A stretch of 7,821 nucleotides of DNA, taken from the NCBI GenBank assembly GCA_017631745.1, contig JAGBSR010000161.1, positions 1 through 7,821 of the forward strand, read 5' to 3'. A program made the translations under genes and the position numbers. The DNA comes from Clostridia bacterium (GTDB lineage: Bacteria; Bacillota; Clostridia; Oscillospirales; Acutalibacteraceae). Below are positions 1 to 5,683 of the stretch, in pieces. Position 1 is the first letter of the stretch, and each line of letters opens with the position of its first letter. The notes under the pieces were generated by a model that ran no database searches, was not told the origin of the DNA, and saw only the letters and a list, made by a program, of their open reading frames with translations.

Positions 1-310
1 AATGCAGAATTCAGAATTGAGGTGGTCAGCAGAGCTGACATTGTAACCCCTCTGTCACTTCGTGACATCTCCCCTTTCAGGGGCGACAAGATAAAGTGCA
101 CCGTAAGTACATTGTATAAAGAGAGCAGTAACAACTTAAAGTCGTATAAAAAATCAAAAATAACAGCCCTAACTGTGCGATTATAAAAGATTAATAAAAT
201 CGACGGGGGTTGTTATTTAAACCCTACTAACTCTGCGGAAGAAACCTATAAATTTGATAAAACTTCACCCGCGACCGCAATTCTGCATTATGCATTTTGC
301 ATTCTGCATT
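1..310. repeat. MITE-like non-coding element with inverted heptad-array ends
   Basis: No credible gene lies in the first 350 bases. The left end (1-19) reads AATGCAG-AATTCAG-AATTG. The right end (278-310) reads CAATT followed by four tandem heptads CTGCATT, ATGCATT, TTGCATT and CTGCATT. The two ends are therefore inverted copies of the same CAATT-plus-heptad design. Inside are short perfect hairpins at 25-39 (GTCAGC/GCTGAC), 53-67 (TGTCAC/GTGACA, loop TTC) and 71-83 (CCCCT/AGGGG, loop TTC), and a long imperfect hairpin at 159-217 (AATAACA pairs with TGTTATT, then CCC with GGG, with an inner CGATT/AATCG stem). The left end is cut by the window, so the true boundary may lie outside. The structure resembles non-autonomous palindromic repeats common in Clostridia; that assignment is inferred and copy number cannot be seen here. 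Confidence 0.6.
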
Positions 311-315
311 ATAAT
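310..315 (+). promoter_or_regulatory. possible -10 box for the histidinol-phosphatase gene
   Basis: A perfect TATAAT lies exactly at the outer edge of the heptad array, 35 bases before the ATG at 351. No good -35 box is found at 16-18 bases spacing (candidates are ATTATG or TTATGC), and there is no extended -10 TG. It is the only promoter-like motif close to the gene, so it is listed as tentative. Confidence 0.3.
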
Positions 316-350
316 AAAATTAATTTCCCTCAGGAAAGGTCTGAAAATAA

Positions 351-1133
351 ATGAAATATAACTATCATACACATACAAGCCGTTGCTTCCACGCAAGAGG
401 CGCTGACGAGGAATATGTCCTCGCTGCCATTGAGGCAGGCTTTGACGAAATCGGCTTTGCTGACCACACACCCTGGAAGTTTGATACACAATTCGTTTCA
501 AATATGCGAATGCACGAAAATCAGCTCAAGGATTACTGCGACAGCATTAAGTCTCTTCGTGAAAAATACAAAGACAAAATCAGCATAAAGCTCGGTCTCG
601 AGTGCGAATATTTCAGCAAATATCTCCCCTGGCTCAGAAGTGTAATCAACGAGCACGAAATCGACTATATAATCCTCGGCCACCACTTTGCAACAGACGA
701 GCCCGACGGCATATACAACGGCAGTCTCACCACTGCTGATGGCATTTACCGATACCGTGACGATGTGGTTGAGGCTATGGAAACGGGTCTTTTCAGCTAT
801 GTTGCTCACCCCGACTTATTTATGCGCGGCTATGATAAATTCGACGGGCACTGCCAAAAGGTTTCGGAGGATATCATCAACACCGCCATTAAAACAAATA
901 CTCCTCTTGAGTTTAATCTTCTGGGCATCAAGCACGGCATTACAGACGGCAAGCCCGGTTATCCCGATCCTGAATTCTGGAAAATAGCATCACAGCTCAA
1001 GCCCAAAGCACTCGTAGGCATTGATGCTCACGACCCCAAGGATTATCTTGAAAGCGACCACATCAAGCTCGGCTATGACACTCTCAGCTCCCTCGGACTC
1101 ACCCCTGTTGAGTCTATCAGATTTTTCAGATAA
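351..1133 (+). CDS. hisJ: histidinol-phosphatase, PHP family (HisJ/HisK type)
   Basis: This 260-residue cytoplasmic protein should hydrolyse L-histidinol phosphate to L-histidinol and phosphate, the penultimate stage of histidine biosynthesis. The PHP-domain metal ligands appear in order: H6-T-H8 near the N-terminus, H14, D38-H39 (FADHTP), E84 (GLECEY), H111/H112 (LGHHF), H153-P-D155 (AHPD) and D225-A-H227-D228. Length and motif order fit the monofunctional HisJ/HisK family rather than the HAD-type phosphatase. The ATG at 351 is preceded by AGGAAAGG at 332-339, which fixes the start. The gene stands alone with no other his genes nearby, ends in its own terminator, and begins just outside the MITE-like element. 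Another PHP phosphoesterase activity is possible, but the HisJ-type C-terminal IDAHDP motif supports the call. Confidence 0.88.
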   Translation: MKYNYHTHTSRCFHARGADEEYVLAAIEAGFDEIGFADHTPWKFDTQFVSNMRMHENQLKDYCDSIKSLREKYKDKISIKLGLECEYFSKYLPWLRSVINEHEIDYIILGHHFATDEPDGIYNGSLTTADGIYRYRDDVVEAMETGLFSYVAHPDLFMRGYDKFDGHCQKVSEDIINTAIKTNTPLEFNLLGIKHGITDGKPGYPDPEFWKIASQLKPKALVGIDAHDPKDYLESDHIKLGYDTLSSLGLTPVESIRFFR

Positions 1134-1136
1134 ACC

Positions 1137-1174
1137 ACGGTACCCTGACTCATTCGGCAGGGTACTGTAATTTT
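1137..1174 (+). terminator. intrinsic terminator after hisJ
   Basis: An 11-bp stem (1137-1147 with 1158-1168, one G-U pair, core GTACCCTG/CAGGGTAC) with a 10-base loop is followed by AATTTT and further T-rich sequence. It begins three bases after the hisJ stop codon. The T-tract is short and starts two bases after the stem, so efficiency may be moderate. Confidence 0.7.
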
Positions 1175-1221
1175 ATTTATCGGCAACGAAATGTAAATTT
1201 TTATCAAAACCAGTAAAATTA

Positions 1222-1250
1222 TTGATTTTCTTTTATGCAAGTGATATAAT
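1222..1250 (+). promoter_or_regulatory. sigma-A-type promoter of the GDPD gene
   Basis: TTGATT (1222-1227), 17 bases, then TATAAT (1245-1250). The predicted transcription start is about 1257, giving a 5' leader of roughly 34 nt before the ATG at 1291. The TTG of the -35 box could be misread as an upstream in-frame start codon. Confidence 0.85.
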
Positions 1251-1290
1251 GACAAGGATTACAAAATCCTTAGGAGAGGTGAATGACAAA

Positions 1291-2052
1291 ATGGCAGAAA
1301 CCAAAATTATTTGTCACAGAGGCGCTAACAAATACGCTCCTCAGAACACAATGCCTGCTTTCAGAAAGGCTACTGACCTTGGCGCAGAGGGCTTTGAAAC
1401 AGACGTACATATCACTAAAGACGGTACTATTGTACTTTGCCATAACTACACTATCGACGAAACTTCAAGCGGTAACGGCAACATTTCCGATATGGTACTC
1501 TCACAGCTTAAGAGCTATGATTTCGGTTCATATTTCAGCCGTAAGTTCCAGGGCACAGAGATACCCACAATTGACGAATTCCTTGACTATGTTGCTCAGA
1601 CAAACATCGAAGTTCTCAATATCGAAATCAAGTCACCAAAGGGTAAGCAGACCGCTATTGTGAGAAAGACTCTCAGAGCTGTCAAGGAGCACGACCTTAT
1701 GGACAGACTCCTCATTTCATCTTTCGACCCGAAGCTTCTTGTTGAAGCAAAGCAGATAGACAAAAACTGCAAGACAGGCTTTCTCTATGCGCCAAACAGA
1801 CTTATCACTGCGACAATGGCGTGGAGACCCGTTGAGTTCGCTCTGAGTATCGGCTGCGATGCACTTCATCCTCAGTTTATTTTTGTCAACGAAAACTACA
1901 TCAAAAAGGCTCACGCTGCAGGCATCCAGGTCAATCCTTGGACAGTTGACAGCCCCATCATCATCGACAATCTTCTTCGTTGGGGTGCCGACGGCATCAT
2001 CACCAACCTCCCCGATGTTGTTGGCGGCATGAGAAAGAGATATGAGGATTAA
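1291..2052 (+). CDS. glycerophosphodiester phosphodiesterase (GDPD family, UgpQ-like)
   Basis: This 253-residue protein should hydrolyse deacylated phospholipid diesters such as glycerophosphocholine or glycerophosphoethanolamine to glycerol-3-phosphate plus the alcohol. The GDPD TIM-barrel signature is complete: H9-R-G, P17/N19, E36-T-D38-V-H40, H51, E112 (NIEIKSP), and the late N215-P-W-T-V-D and TNLPD (238-242) motifs. H9 and H51 are the expected acid-base pair and E36, D38 and E112 the metal ligands. There is no signal peptide or membrane segment, so it is cytoplasmic, with a length close to the roughly 250 residues of UgpQ-type enzymes. The ATG at 1291 is preceded by AGGAGAGG (1272-1279). 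An upstream in-frame TTG at 1222 is excluded because it lies in the -35 box. The gene is monocistronic, with its own promoter and terminator. Substrate preference cannot be read from the sequence. Confidence 0.9.
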   Translation: MAETKIICHRGANKYAPQNTMPAFRKATDLGAEGFETDVHITKDGTIVLCHNYTIDETSSGNGNISDMVLSQLKSYDFGSYFSRKFQGTEIPTIDEFLDYVAQTNIEVLNIEIKSPKGKQTAIVRKTLRAVKEHDLMDRLLISSFDPKLLVEAKQIDKNCKTGFLYAPNRLITATMAWRPVEFALSIGCDALHPQFIFVNENYIKKAHAAGIQVNPWTVDSPIIIDNLLRWGADGIITNLPDVVGGMRKRYED

Positions 2053-2066
2053 TTGATTTTTACAGT

Positions 2067-2098
2067 AAAAAAGCTCTGTCGGCTGGCAGAGCTTTTTT
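2067..2098 (+). terminator. intrinsic terminator after the GDPD gene
   Basis: AAAAAAGCTCTG (2067-2078) pairs with CAGAGCTTTTTT (2087-2098), and the stem can extend inward by T-G and C-G to leave a GGCT tetraloop. The A-rich left arm and T-rich right arm make it potentially bidirectional. Confidence 0.9.
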
Positions 2099-2147
2099 GT
2101 ATGTATCTGTTAAATTTGCTGTTGCTTTGTAACTTTTAATTTTCATC

Positions 2148-2176
2148 TTGACAAAAGCACTGCACTGTGATATTAT
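2148..2176 (+). promoter_or_regulatory. promoter of tRNA-Val
   Basis: A perfect TTGACA (2148-2153), 17 bases, then TATTAT (2171-2176) preceded by TGA. The predicted start near 2183 is only about 6 nt before the mature tRNA 5' end, so the primary transcript needs little 5' trimming. Confidence 0.85.
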
Positions 2177-2188
2177 ACATAAGCACTT

Positions 2189-2265
2189 GAGGGTGTAGCT
2201 CAGTTGGTCAGAGTACTTGCTTGACATGCAAGGGGTCGGTGGTTCGAGCCCACTCATCCTCACCA
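2189..2265 (+). tRNA. tRNA-Val (anticodon GAC), CCA encoded
   Basis: A 77-nt cloverleaf can be folded by hand. The acceptor stem is GAGGGTG/CATCCTC (one G-U), the D stem 2198-2201/2211-2214, and the anticodon stem CTTGC/GCAAG around loop TTGACAT, giving anticodon GAC at 2223-2225. The variable loop has five bases, and the T stem GGTGG/CCACT encloses TTCGAGC. Discriminator A2262 and an encoded CCA (2263-2265) follow. It reads GUC and GUU valine codons. It is a single-gene transcription unit with its own promoter and terminator. No integrated element abuts its 3' end. Confidence 0.96.
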
Positions 2266-2273
2266 TAAAAATT

Positions 2274-2306
2274 GCTTGAAAACACTACGTTTTCAAGCGT
2301 TTTTTT
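2274..2306 (+). terminator. intrinsic terminator after tRNA-Val
   Basis: A perfect 10-bp stem GCTTGAAAAC (2274-2283)/GTTTTCAAGC (2289-2298) with loop ACTAC is followed by G and seven T residues (2300-2306). Confidence 0.95.
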
Positions 2307-2487
2307 ATTTTGTCAGCATTACTATAAAAACTTGATAATACCTCAAAGTGTCAACAGATAAGAGAAAAAGTGTCAAAGTAAAGTCAAAAATCGTATTATA
2401 GTTTTTTATTAGTCATTATTTTTTTAATCTGCACCACATTTCTTGTGATCCTACATCACTTTAAAATAGTATTTATAAATAAAATTG
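2307..2487. other. AT-rich spacer upstream of the SCIFF promoter
   Basis: No gene is supported in this stretch on either strand. It contains a direct repeat AAAGTGTCAA at 2345-2354 and 2367-2376 (22-bp period) and a related AAAGTCAAAA starting at 2380. This could be a regulator site for the promoter that follows or simply low-complexity AT-rich DNA. Confidence 0.4.
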
Positions 2488-2516
2488 TTGACTTGCAATG
2501 AAAACCGTGTTATAAT
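2488..2516 (+). promoter_or_regulatory. strong promoter of the scfA-scfB cluster
   Basis: TTGACT (2488-2493), exactly 17 bases, then a perfect TATAAT (2511-2516). The predicted start is near 2523, giving a leader of about 25 nt that contains the AGGAGG (2534-2539) of scfA. The near-consensus boxes and ideal RBS predict high peptide expression. They also exclude any longer in-frame start of the precursor at 2485. Confidence 0.9.
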
Positions 2517-2547
2517 AAACCGAACAAACTCACAGGAGGTATGTACG

Positions 2548-2694
2548 ATGAAACGTATTAAGACAATGGAAACTAAAAATCTTTGCAATTCAGCAAAGAA
2601 CGGCGGTTGCGGTGAATGCCAGACATCATGCCAGTCAGCATGCAAGACAAGCTGCGGTATCGCTAATCAGCAGTGCGAAAGCAAGAAGAAATAA
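2548..2694 (+). CDS. scfA: SCIFF ranthipeptide precursor (six cysteines in forty-five residues)
   Basis: This 48-residue precursor is the substrate of the radical SAM maturase encoded downstream. The family hallmark, a GGCGEC segment followed by CQTSCQSACKTSC, is present, with cysteines at 21, 24, 28, 32, 36 and 43. A further cysteine, C13, lies in the leader part, so the total is seven. The N-terminal stretch MKRIKTMETKNL is the usual basic leader, and the tail ends QQCESKKK. There is no signal peptide. The ATG at 2548 lies 8 nt after a perfect AGGAGG. Known SCIFF enzymes form thioethers between Cys sulfur and an upstream or downstream acceptor residue. In characterised members I recall a Thr after the fifth family cysteine; here that position is G37. 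The biological role of SCIFF peptides is not settled, although quorum-sensing-like functions have been proposed for some. Confidence 0.95.
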   Translation: MKRIKTMETKNLCNSAKNGGCGECQTSCQSACKTSCGIANQQCESKKK

Positions 2695-2712
2695 TTATTG
2701 ATTTTTGAGATG

Positions 2713-2742
2713 TGCCGCCGACTTAAACTCGGTGGCATTTTT
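2713..2742 (+). terminator. intercistronic hairpin and U-tract between scfA and scfB (attenuating terminator)
   Basis: A 9-bp stem (2713-2721 with 2729-2737, one G-U) and the 7-base loop CTTAAAC are followed directly by five T residues (2738-2742). It begins 18 bases after the scfA stop. No convincing second promoter lies between it and scfB, so the maturase is probably made by read-through at a lower level than the peptide. Confidence 0.8.
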
Positions 2743-2769
2743 CCGTAATAAAGTTGTCAAATGTAAAAT

Positions 2770-2776
2770 GAAAGGT
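2770..2776 (+). promoter_or_regulatory. ribosome binding site fixing the scfB start
   Basis: GAAAGGT lies 9 bases before the ATG at 2786. The in-frame ATG at 2768 has no Shine-Dalgarno sequence, and the more upstream in-frame TTG/ATG-like starts run through the terminator hairpin, so 2786 is the start. Confidence 0.75.
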
Positions 2777-2785
2777 AGACTAAAA

Positions 2786-4165
2786 ATGATACATTCCTAT
2801 AAACTGGGCGGTATGAATATCGTTCTTGACATATGTTCAGGTTCGGTACACGTTGTGGACGAAGTTGCCTATGATATAATTGGTCTTTATGAAAAGGAAG
2901 ATAAAGATGACATAATCGCTCTTATGCTGGAAAAATATGCCGACAGAGAAGATGTTACAAAAGAAGAGCTTGAGCTTTGCTTTGAAGATATTGAAGAGCT
3001 TAAAAATGAGGGTAAACTTTTTTCAGAAGATGCTTTTGAGCCAATGGCAGGCGATCTTAAGAAAAAGAGTGCAGGTATTGTAAAGGCACTTTGTATGCAT
3101 ATTGCTCATACATGTAATCTTAACTGTTCTTATTGTTTTGCAAGTCAGGGCAAATACCACGGCGACAGAGCTATGATGAGTTTTGAGGTGGGCAAGCAGG
3201 CTTTTGATTTCCTTATTGCCAATTCAGGTACAAGAAGAAATCTTGAGGTTGACTTTTTCGGAGGTGAACCCCTGATGAATTTTGATGTGGTAAAAGAGCT
3301 TGTAGCTTATGCAAGAAGTATCGAAAAAGACCACGGTAAAAACTTCCGTTTTACTCTGACTACAAACGGTGTGCTCATTGATGACGATGTTATCGACTTT
3401 GCAAATAAAGAAATGAGCAACGTTGTATTAAGTCTTGACGGCAGAAAAGAAGTTCATGACCGTTTCCGTGTGGATTATAACGGAAAGGGCAGTTGGGAAA
3501 AGATTGTTCCCAAATTCCAGAAGCTCGTCAATGCCCGTGACGGGAAAAACTATTATATGAGAGGTACTTTCACCCATCATAATCCTGATTTCCTCGAAGA
3601 TATAAAAGAGATGCTTTCTCTCGGATTTAAAGAACTCAGTATGGAACCTGTTGTATGTGCTGCAGATGACCCTTCTGCACTTACAGACGAAGATTTACCT
3701 GTAGTTATGAAGCAATATGAAGAACTTGCAGAACTTATGCTGAAAAAACACAAAGAAGGCGACGGCTTTACTTTCTATCACTATATGATTGACCTTAAAG
3801 GCGGACCTTGTATTTATAAGCGTATTTCAGGCTGCGGTTCAGGTACAGAATATATGGCTGTTACTCCATGGGGTGATCTTTATCCCTGCCATCAGTTTGT
3901 AGGTGAAGAAAAATACAGACTTGGTGATGTTTGGAAGGGTGTTACAAACACAGATATACAGAACGAGTTTGCAGAGTGCAATGTATATACCAGAGAAGAA
4001 TGCCGAAAATGCTGGGCAAGACTTTACTGTTCAGGCGGTTGCGCAGCAAACGCATACCATGCAACGGGCAGCATTAAGGGCATCTATGCCACAGGCTGTG
4101 AACTTTTCAAAAAGAGAATGGAATGTGCTATAATGCTGGAAGTAGCCAAAACATTAGGTGAATAA
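2786..4165 (+). CDS. scfB: SCIFF peptide maturase, radical SAM/SPASM thioether-forming enzyme
   Basis: This 459-residue enzyme is predicted to use S-adenosylmethionine and a [4Fe-4S] cluster to make Cys thioether cross-links in the ScfA peptide. The N-terminal ~90 residues (MIHSYKLGG...VDEVAYDII) form the leader-recognition region typical of this family. The radical SAM cluster motif is C110-N-L-N-C114-S-Y-C117, with GGEP at 159-162 for SAM binding and a TTNG strand at 192-195. The C-terminal SPASM region supplies cysteines at 342, 350, 368, 398, 406, 409, 415, 419, 438 and 447, enough for two auxiliary clusters. Length fits the SCIFF maturase family. There is no signal peptide, so it acts in the cytoplasm before any export. 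It sits after scfA behind an attenuating hairpin, and its last codons contain the RBS of the next gene. No key residue appears missing. Confidence 0.96.
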   Translation: MIHSYKLGGMNIVLDICSGSVHVVDEVAYDIIGLYEKEDKDDIIALMLEKYADREDVTKEELELCFEDIEELKNEGKLFSEDAFEPMAGDLKKKSAGIVKALCMHIAHTCNLNCSYCFASQGKYHGDRAMMSFEVGKQAFDFLIANSGTRRNLEVDFFGGEPLMNFDVVKELVAYARSIEKDHGKNFRFTLTTNGVLIDDDVIDFANKEMSNVVLSLDGRKEVHDRFRVDYNGKGSWEKIVPKFQKLVNARDGKNYYMRGTFTHHNPDFLEDIKEMLSLGFKELSMEPVVCAADDPSALTDEDLPVVMKQYEELAELMLKKHKEGDGFTFYHYMIDLKGGPCIYKRISGCGSGTEYMAVTPWGDLYPCHQFVGEEKYRLGDVWKGVTNTDIQNEFAECNVYTREECRKCWARLYCSGGCAANAYHATGSIKGIYATGCELFKKRMECAIMLEVAKTLGE

Positions 4166-4166
4166 A

Positions 4167-5510
4167 ATGAAAACGCCTCTTAGTGATTTTCTCCAAAAAT
4201 ATTCGTCGGAAAATAAGGTGCGATTTCATATGCCGGGGCATAAGGGCAAAAACATAACCGGCACAGAAGAATTTGATATTACGGAAGTAGACGGAGCGGA
4301 TGTTCTTTACAGTGCCTCGGGAGTAATAAAAGAGAGTATGGCTAATGCTGCCGCCCTTTTTGGTACGGCAAAAACTCTCTATAGTACCGAGGGTTCATCT
4401 CTTTCGATTCGCGCTATGGTTTATCTTTTGAAGCTTTATGCTCTTTCAAAAGGGGAAAAGCCTGAAATTCTTGCCTTTCGCAACGCACATAAATCTTTTA
4501 TTACTGCCTGCGCACTTATGAATACGGAAATAACCTGGCTTTACGCAAGAGAGAATAAGGGTATTACCTGTTGCGATATTGACCCCGAAGAAATTAAAGA
4601 ATATCTTGAAAAAAAAGATAAACTTCCCACAGCTCTTTATGTGACCTCGCCTGACTATCTCGGCAATATGGCAGATATAAAAGGTCTGAGTGAGCTTTGC
4701 CGTGAAAAGGGCATAATCCTTGCAGTGGATAATGCTCACGGTGCGTATCTGAATTTTCTTTCTGAAAATCAGCATCCCATATATCTTGGTGCAGATATAT
4801 GCTGTGATTCGGCACATAAGACCCTGCCCGTACTTACAGGTGGTGGGTATCTGCATATTTCTGAAAAATCTCCTTTGCTTTTCAGAGAGAAGGCCGAATA
4901 TGCGCTTTCACTTTTTGCGTCAACAAGTCCTTCTTATCTTATCCTGCGTTCACTTGACTTGGCAAACGGTTTGCTTGGTTCAGATTATGGGGATAAACTT
5001 TTCTCATTTATAGAAAGAGTAGAAAGATTAAAAGAATTTCTTGTTGAAAAAGGTTATTCTTTTGTCGGCAATGAGCCTTTGAAACTTACTTTTGAGACTA
5101 AAAAATATGGCTATAAAGGCACTGAATTTGCAGATTATCTTTTAAGTCAAAACATAGTATGTGAGTTTTCTGATGAAGATTACACGGTGATTATGATTAC
5201 CCCTTTAAATTCCGAAGAAGAACTCGCGCGTCTTAAGAAAGCTCTGTCTGTTTTTCCGCCGAAAGAAAAACTCACAGATAAACCACCCCGTATAACATCA
5301 CCCCAAAGAATTATACCTTTAGGTGAATGTATTTATATGACTACGGAAAAAATAAGCACAGAAATGGCTGTGGGCAGAATTTGTGGCACCGTAAATGTCA
5401 GCTGTCCCCCGGCTGTACCCATTGTTATTGCAGGTGAGAGAATAGGTGAAAGAGAAAAAGATCTTCTTATTTATTACGGTGTAAAAGAAATTGAAGTTAT
5501 AACTGAATAA
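4167..5510 (+). CDS. PLP-dependent Orn/Lys/Arg decarboxylase-family protein (short, YaaO/SpeA-like)
   Basis: This 447-residue fold-type I PLP enzyme resembles the short arginine/lysine/ornithine decarboxylases of Gram-positive bacteria. Family motifs are HMPGHKG (21-27), STEGSS (73-78), the PLP-ring site VDNAHG (D188, H191), and S215-A-H-K218-T-L-P, where K218 is the Schiff-base lysine. The C-terminal domain carries PPAVPIVIAGE (414-424). The N-terminal response-regulator-like wing domain of the long inducible decarboxylases is absent. The ATG at 4167 is one base after the scfB stop, and its AGGTGA RBS (4156-4161) lies inside scfB, so translational coupling is likely. An alternative in-frame GTG at 4158 has no better RBS. 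Which amino acid it decarboxylates cannot be decided from sequence. In many Firmicutes this family sits beside tmk/holB, so its place after scfB is notable, and a link to ranthipeptide metabolism is only inference. Confidence 0.88.
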   Translation: MKTPLSDFLQKYSSENKVRFHMPGHKGKNITGTEEFDITEVDGADVLYSASGVIKESMANAAALFGTAKTLYSTEGSSLSIRAMVYLLKLYALSKGEKPEILAFRNAHKSFITACALMNTEITWLYARENKGITCCDIDPEEIKEYLEKKDKLPTALYVTSPDYLGNMADIKGLSELCREKGIILAVDNAHGAYLNFLSENQHPIYLGADICCDSAHKTLPVLTGGGYLHISEKSPLLFREKAEYALSLFASTSPSYLILRSLDLANGLLGSDYGDKLFSFIERVERLKEFLVEKGYSFVGNEPLKLTFETKKYGYKGTEFADYLLSQNIVCEFSDEDYTVIMITPLNSEEELARLKKALSVFPPKEKLTDKPPRITSPQRIIPLGECIYMTTEKISTEMAVGRICGTVNVSCPPAVPIVIAGERIGEREKDLLIYYGVKEIEVITE

Positions 5511-5515
5511 GGCTG

Positions 5516-5548
5516 AAAGAGACAAGTTTTTTATATTTGTCTCTTTTT
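5516..5548 (+). terminator. intrinsic terminator after the decarboxylase gene
   Basis: AAAGAGACAA (5516-5525) pairs perfectly with TTGTCTCTTT (5537-5546) around an 11-base AT-rich loop, ending in a T-run to 5548. It starts six bases after the stop codon and closes the SCIFF transcription unit. Confidence 0.88.
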
Positions 5549-5560
5549 GTATATTAAAAT

Positions 5561-5592
5561 AAGGATAGCAAACTACTAGTCTGCTATCCTTT
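5561..5592. terminator. second, probably bidirectional, terminator between convergent units
   Basis: AAGGATAGCA (5561-5570) pairs perfectly with TGCTATCCTT (5582-5591) with an 11-base loop containing ACTAGT. T-rich sequence follows on the + strand, and on the - strand the stem is followed by ATTTTAATAT. It could back up the decarboxylase terminator and also stop read-through from pyrI. Confidence 0.65.
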
Positions 5593-5613
5593 TCTTGTTT
5601 TGTTTTATTATAT

Positions 5614-5676
5614 CGCTCGCCGCGAGGCATTCTTTTTTCTGGCACAAAAAAGAATCAAAAACACGCTGTTGTTTTT
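5614..5676. repeat. palindromic intergenic repeat downstream of pyrI
   Basis: Three adjacent hairpins are visible: CTCG/CGAG (5616-5619/5623-5626), a perfect 10-bp ATTCTTTTTT/AAAAAAGAAT (5629-5638/5646-5655, loop CTGGCAC), and AAAAACA/TGTTTTT (5657-5663/5670-5676). On the - strand the last two give hairpins rich in U on the 3' side just after the pyrI stop, so they may also terminate the pyr operon. From memory, sequences of this kind recur between genes in Clostridia; that is not verifiable here. Confidence 0.5.
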
Positions 5677-5683
5677 ACCTGAT

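Noticed and set aside
283..310. CRISPR-like array at the heptad repeats
   Set aside because: The units are only 7 bp with no spacers; this is a short tandem repeat at an element end.
1222..1290. In-frame N-terminal extension of the GDPD gene from TTG at 1222
   Set aside because: The TTG is the -35 box of a consensus promoter and the extension runs through the -10 box; the ATG at 1291 has its own AGGAGAGG.
2265..2320. Attachment site or integrated element at the 3' end of tRNA-Val
   Set aside because: The tRNA is followed directly by its own terminator; no repeat of the tRNA 3' end and no integrase are present.
2485..2547. N-terminal extension of scfA from TTG at 2485
   Set aside because: It overlaps the promoter; the ATG at 2548 follows a perfect AGGAGG.
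2753..2781. Separate promoter for scfB (TTGTCA at 2753-2758)
   Set aside because: The -10 position at 17 bases spacing is a poor TAGACT and transcription would begin at or after the start codon, leaving no RBS.
2705..2785. N-terminal extension of scfB (starts at 2705 or 2768)
   Set aside because: The extension is translated from the terminator hairpin, lacks an RBS, and the family begins with the MIHSYKLGG-type N-terminus at 2786.
4446..4856. Antisense open frames within the decarboxylase gene
   Set aside because: They are mirror frames of a conserved PLP enzyme with no RBS or recognisable domain.
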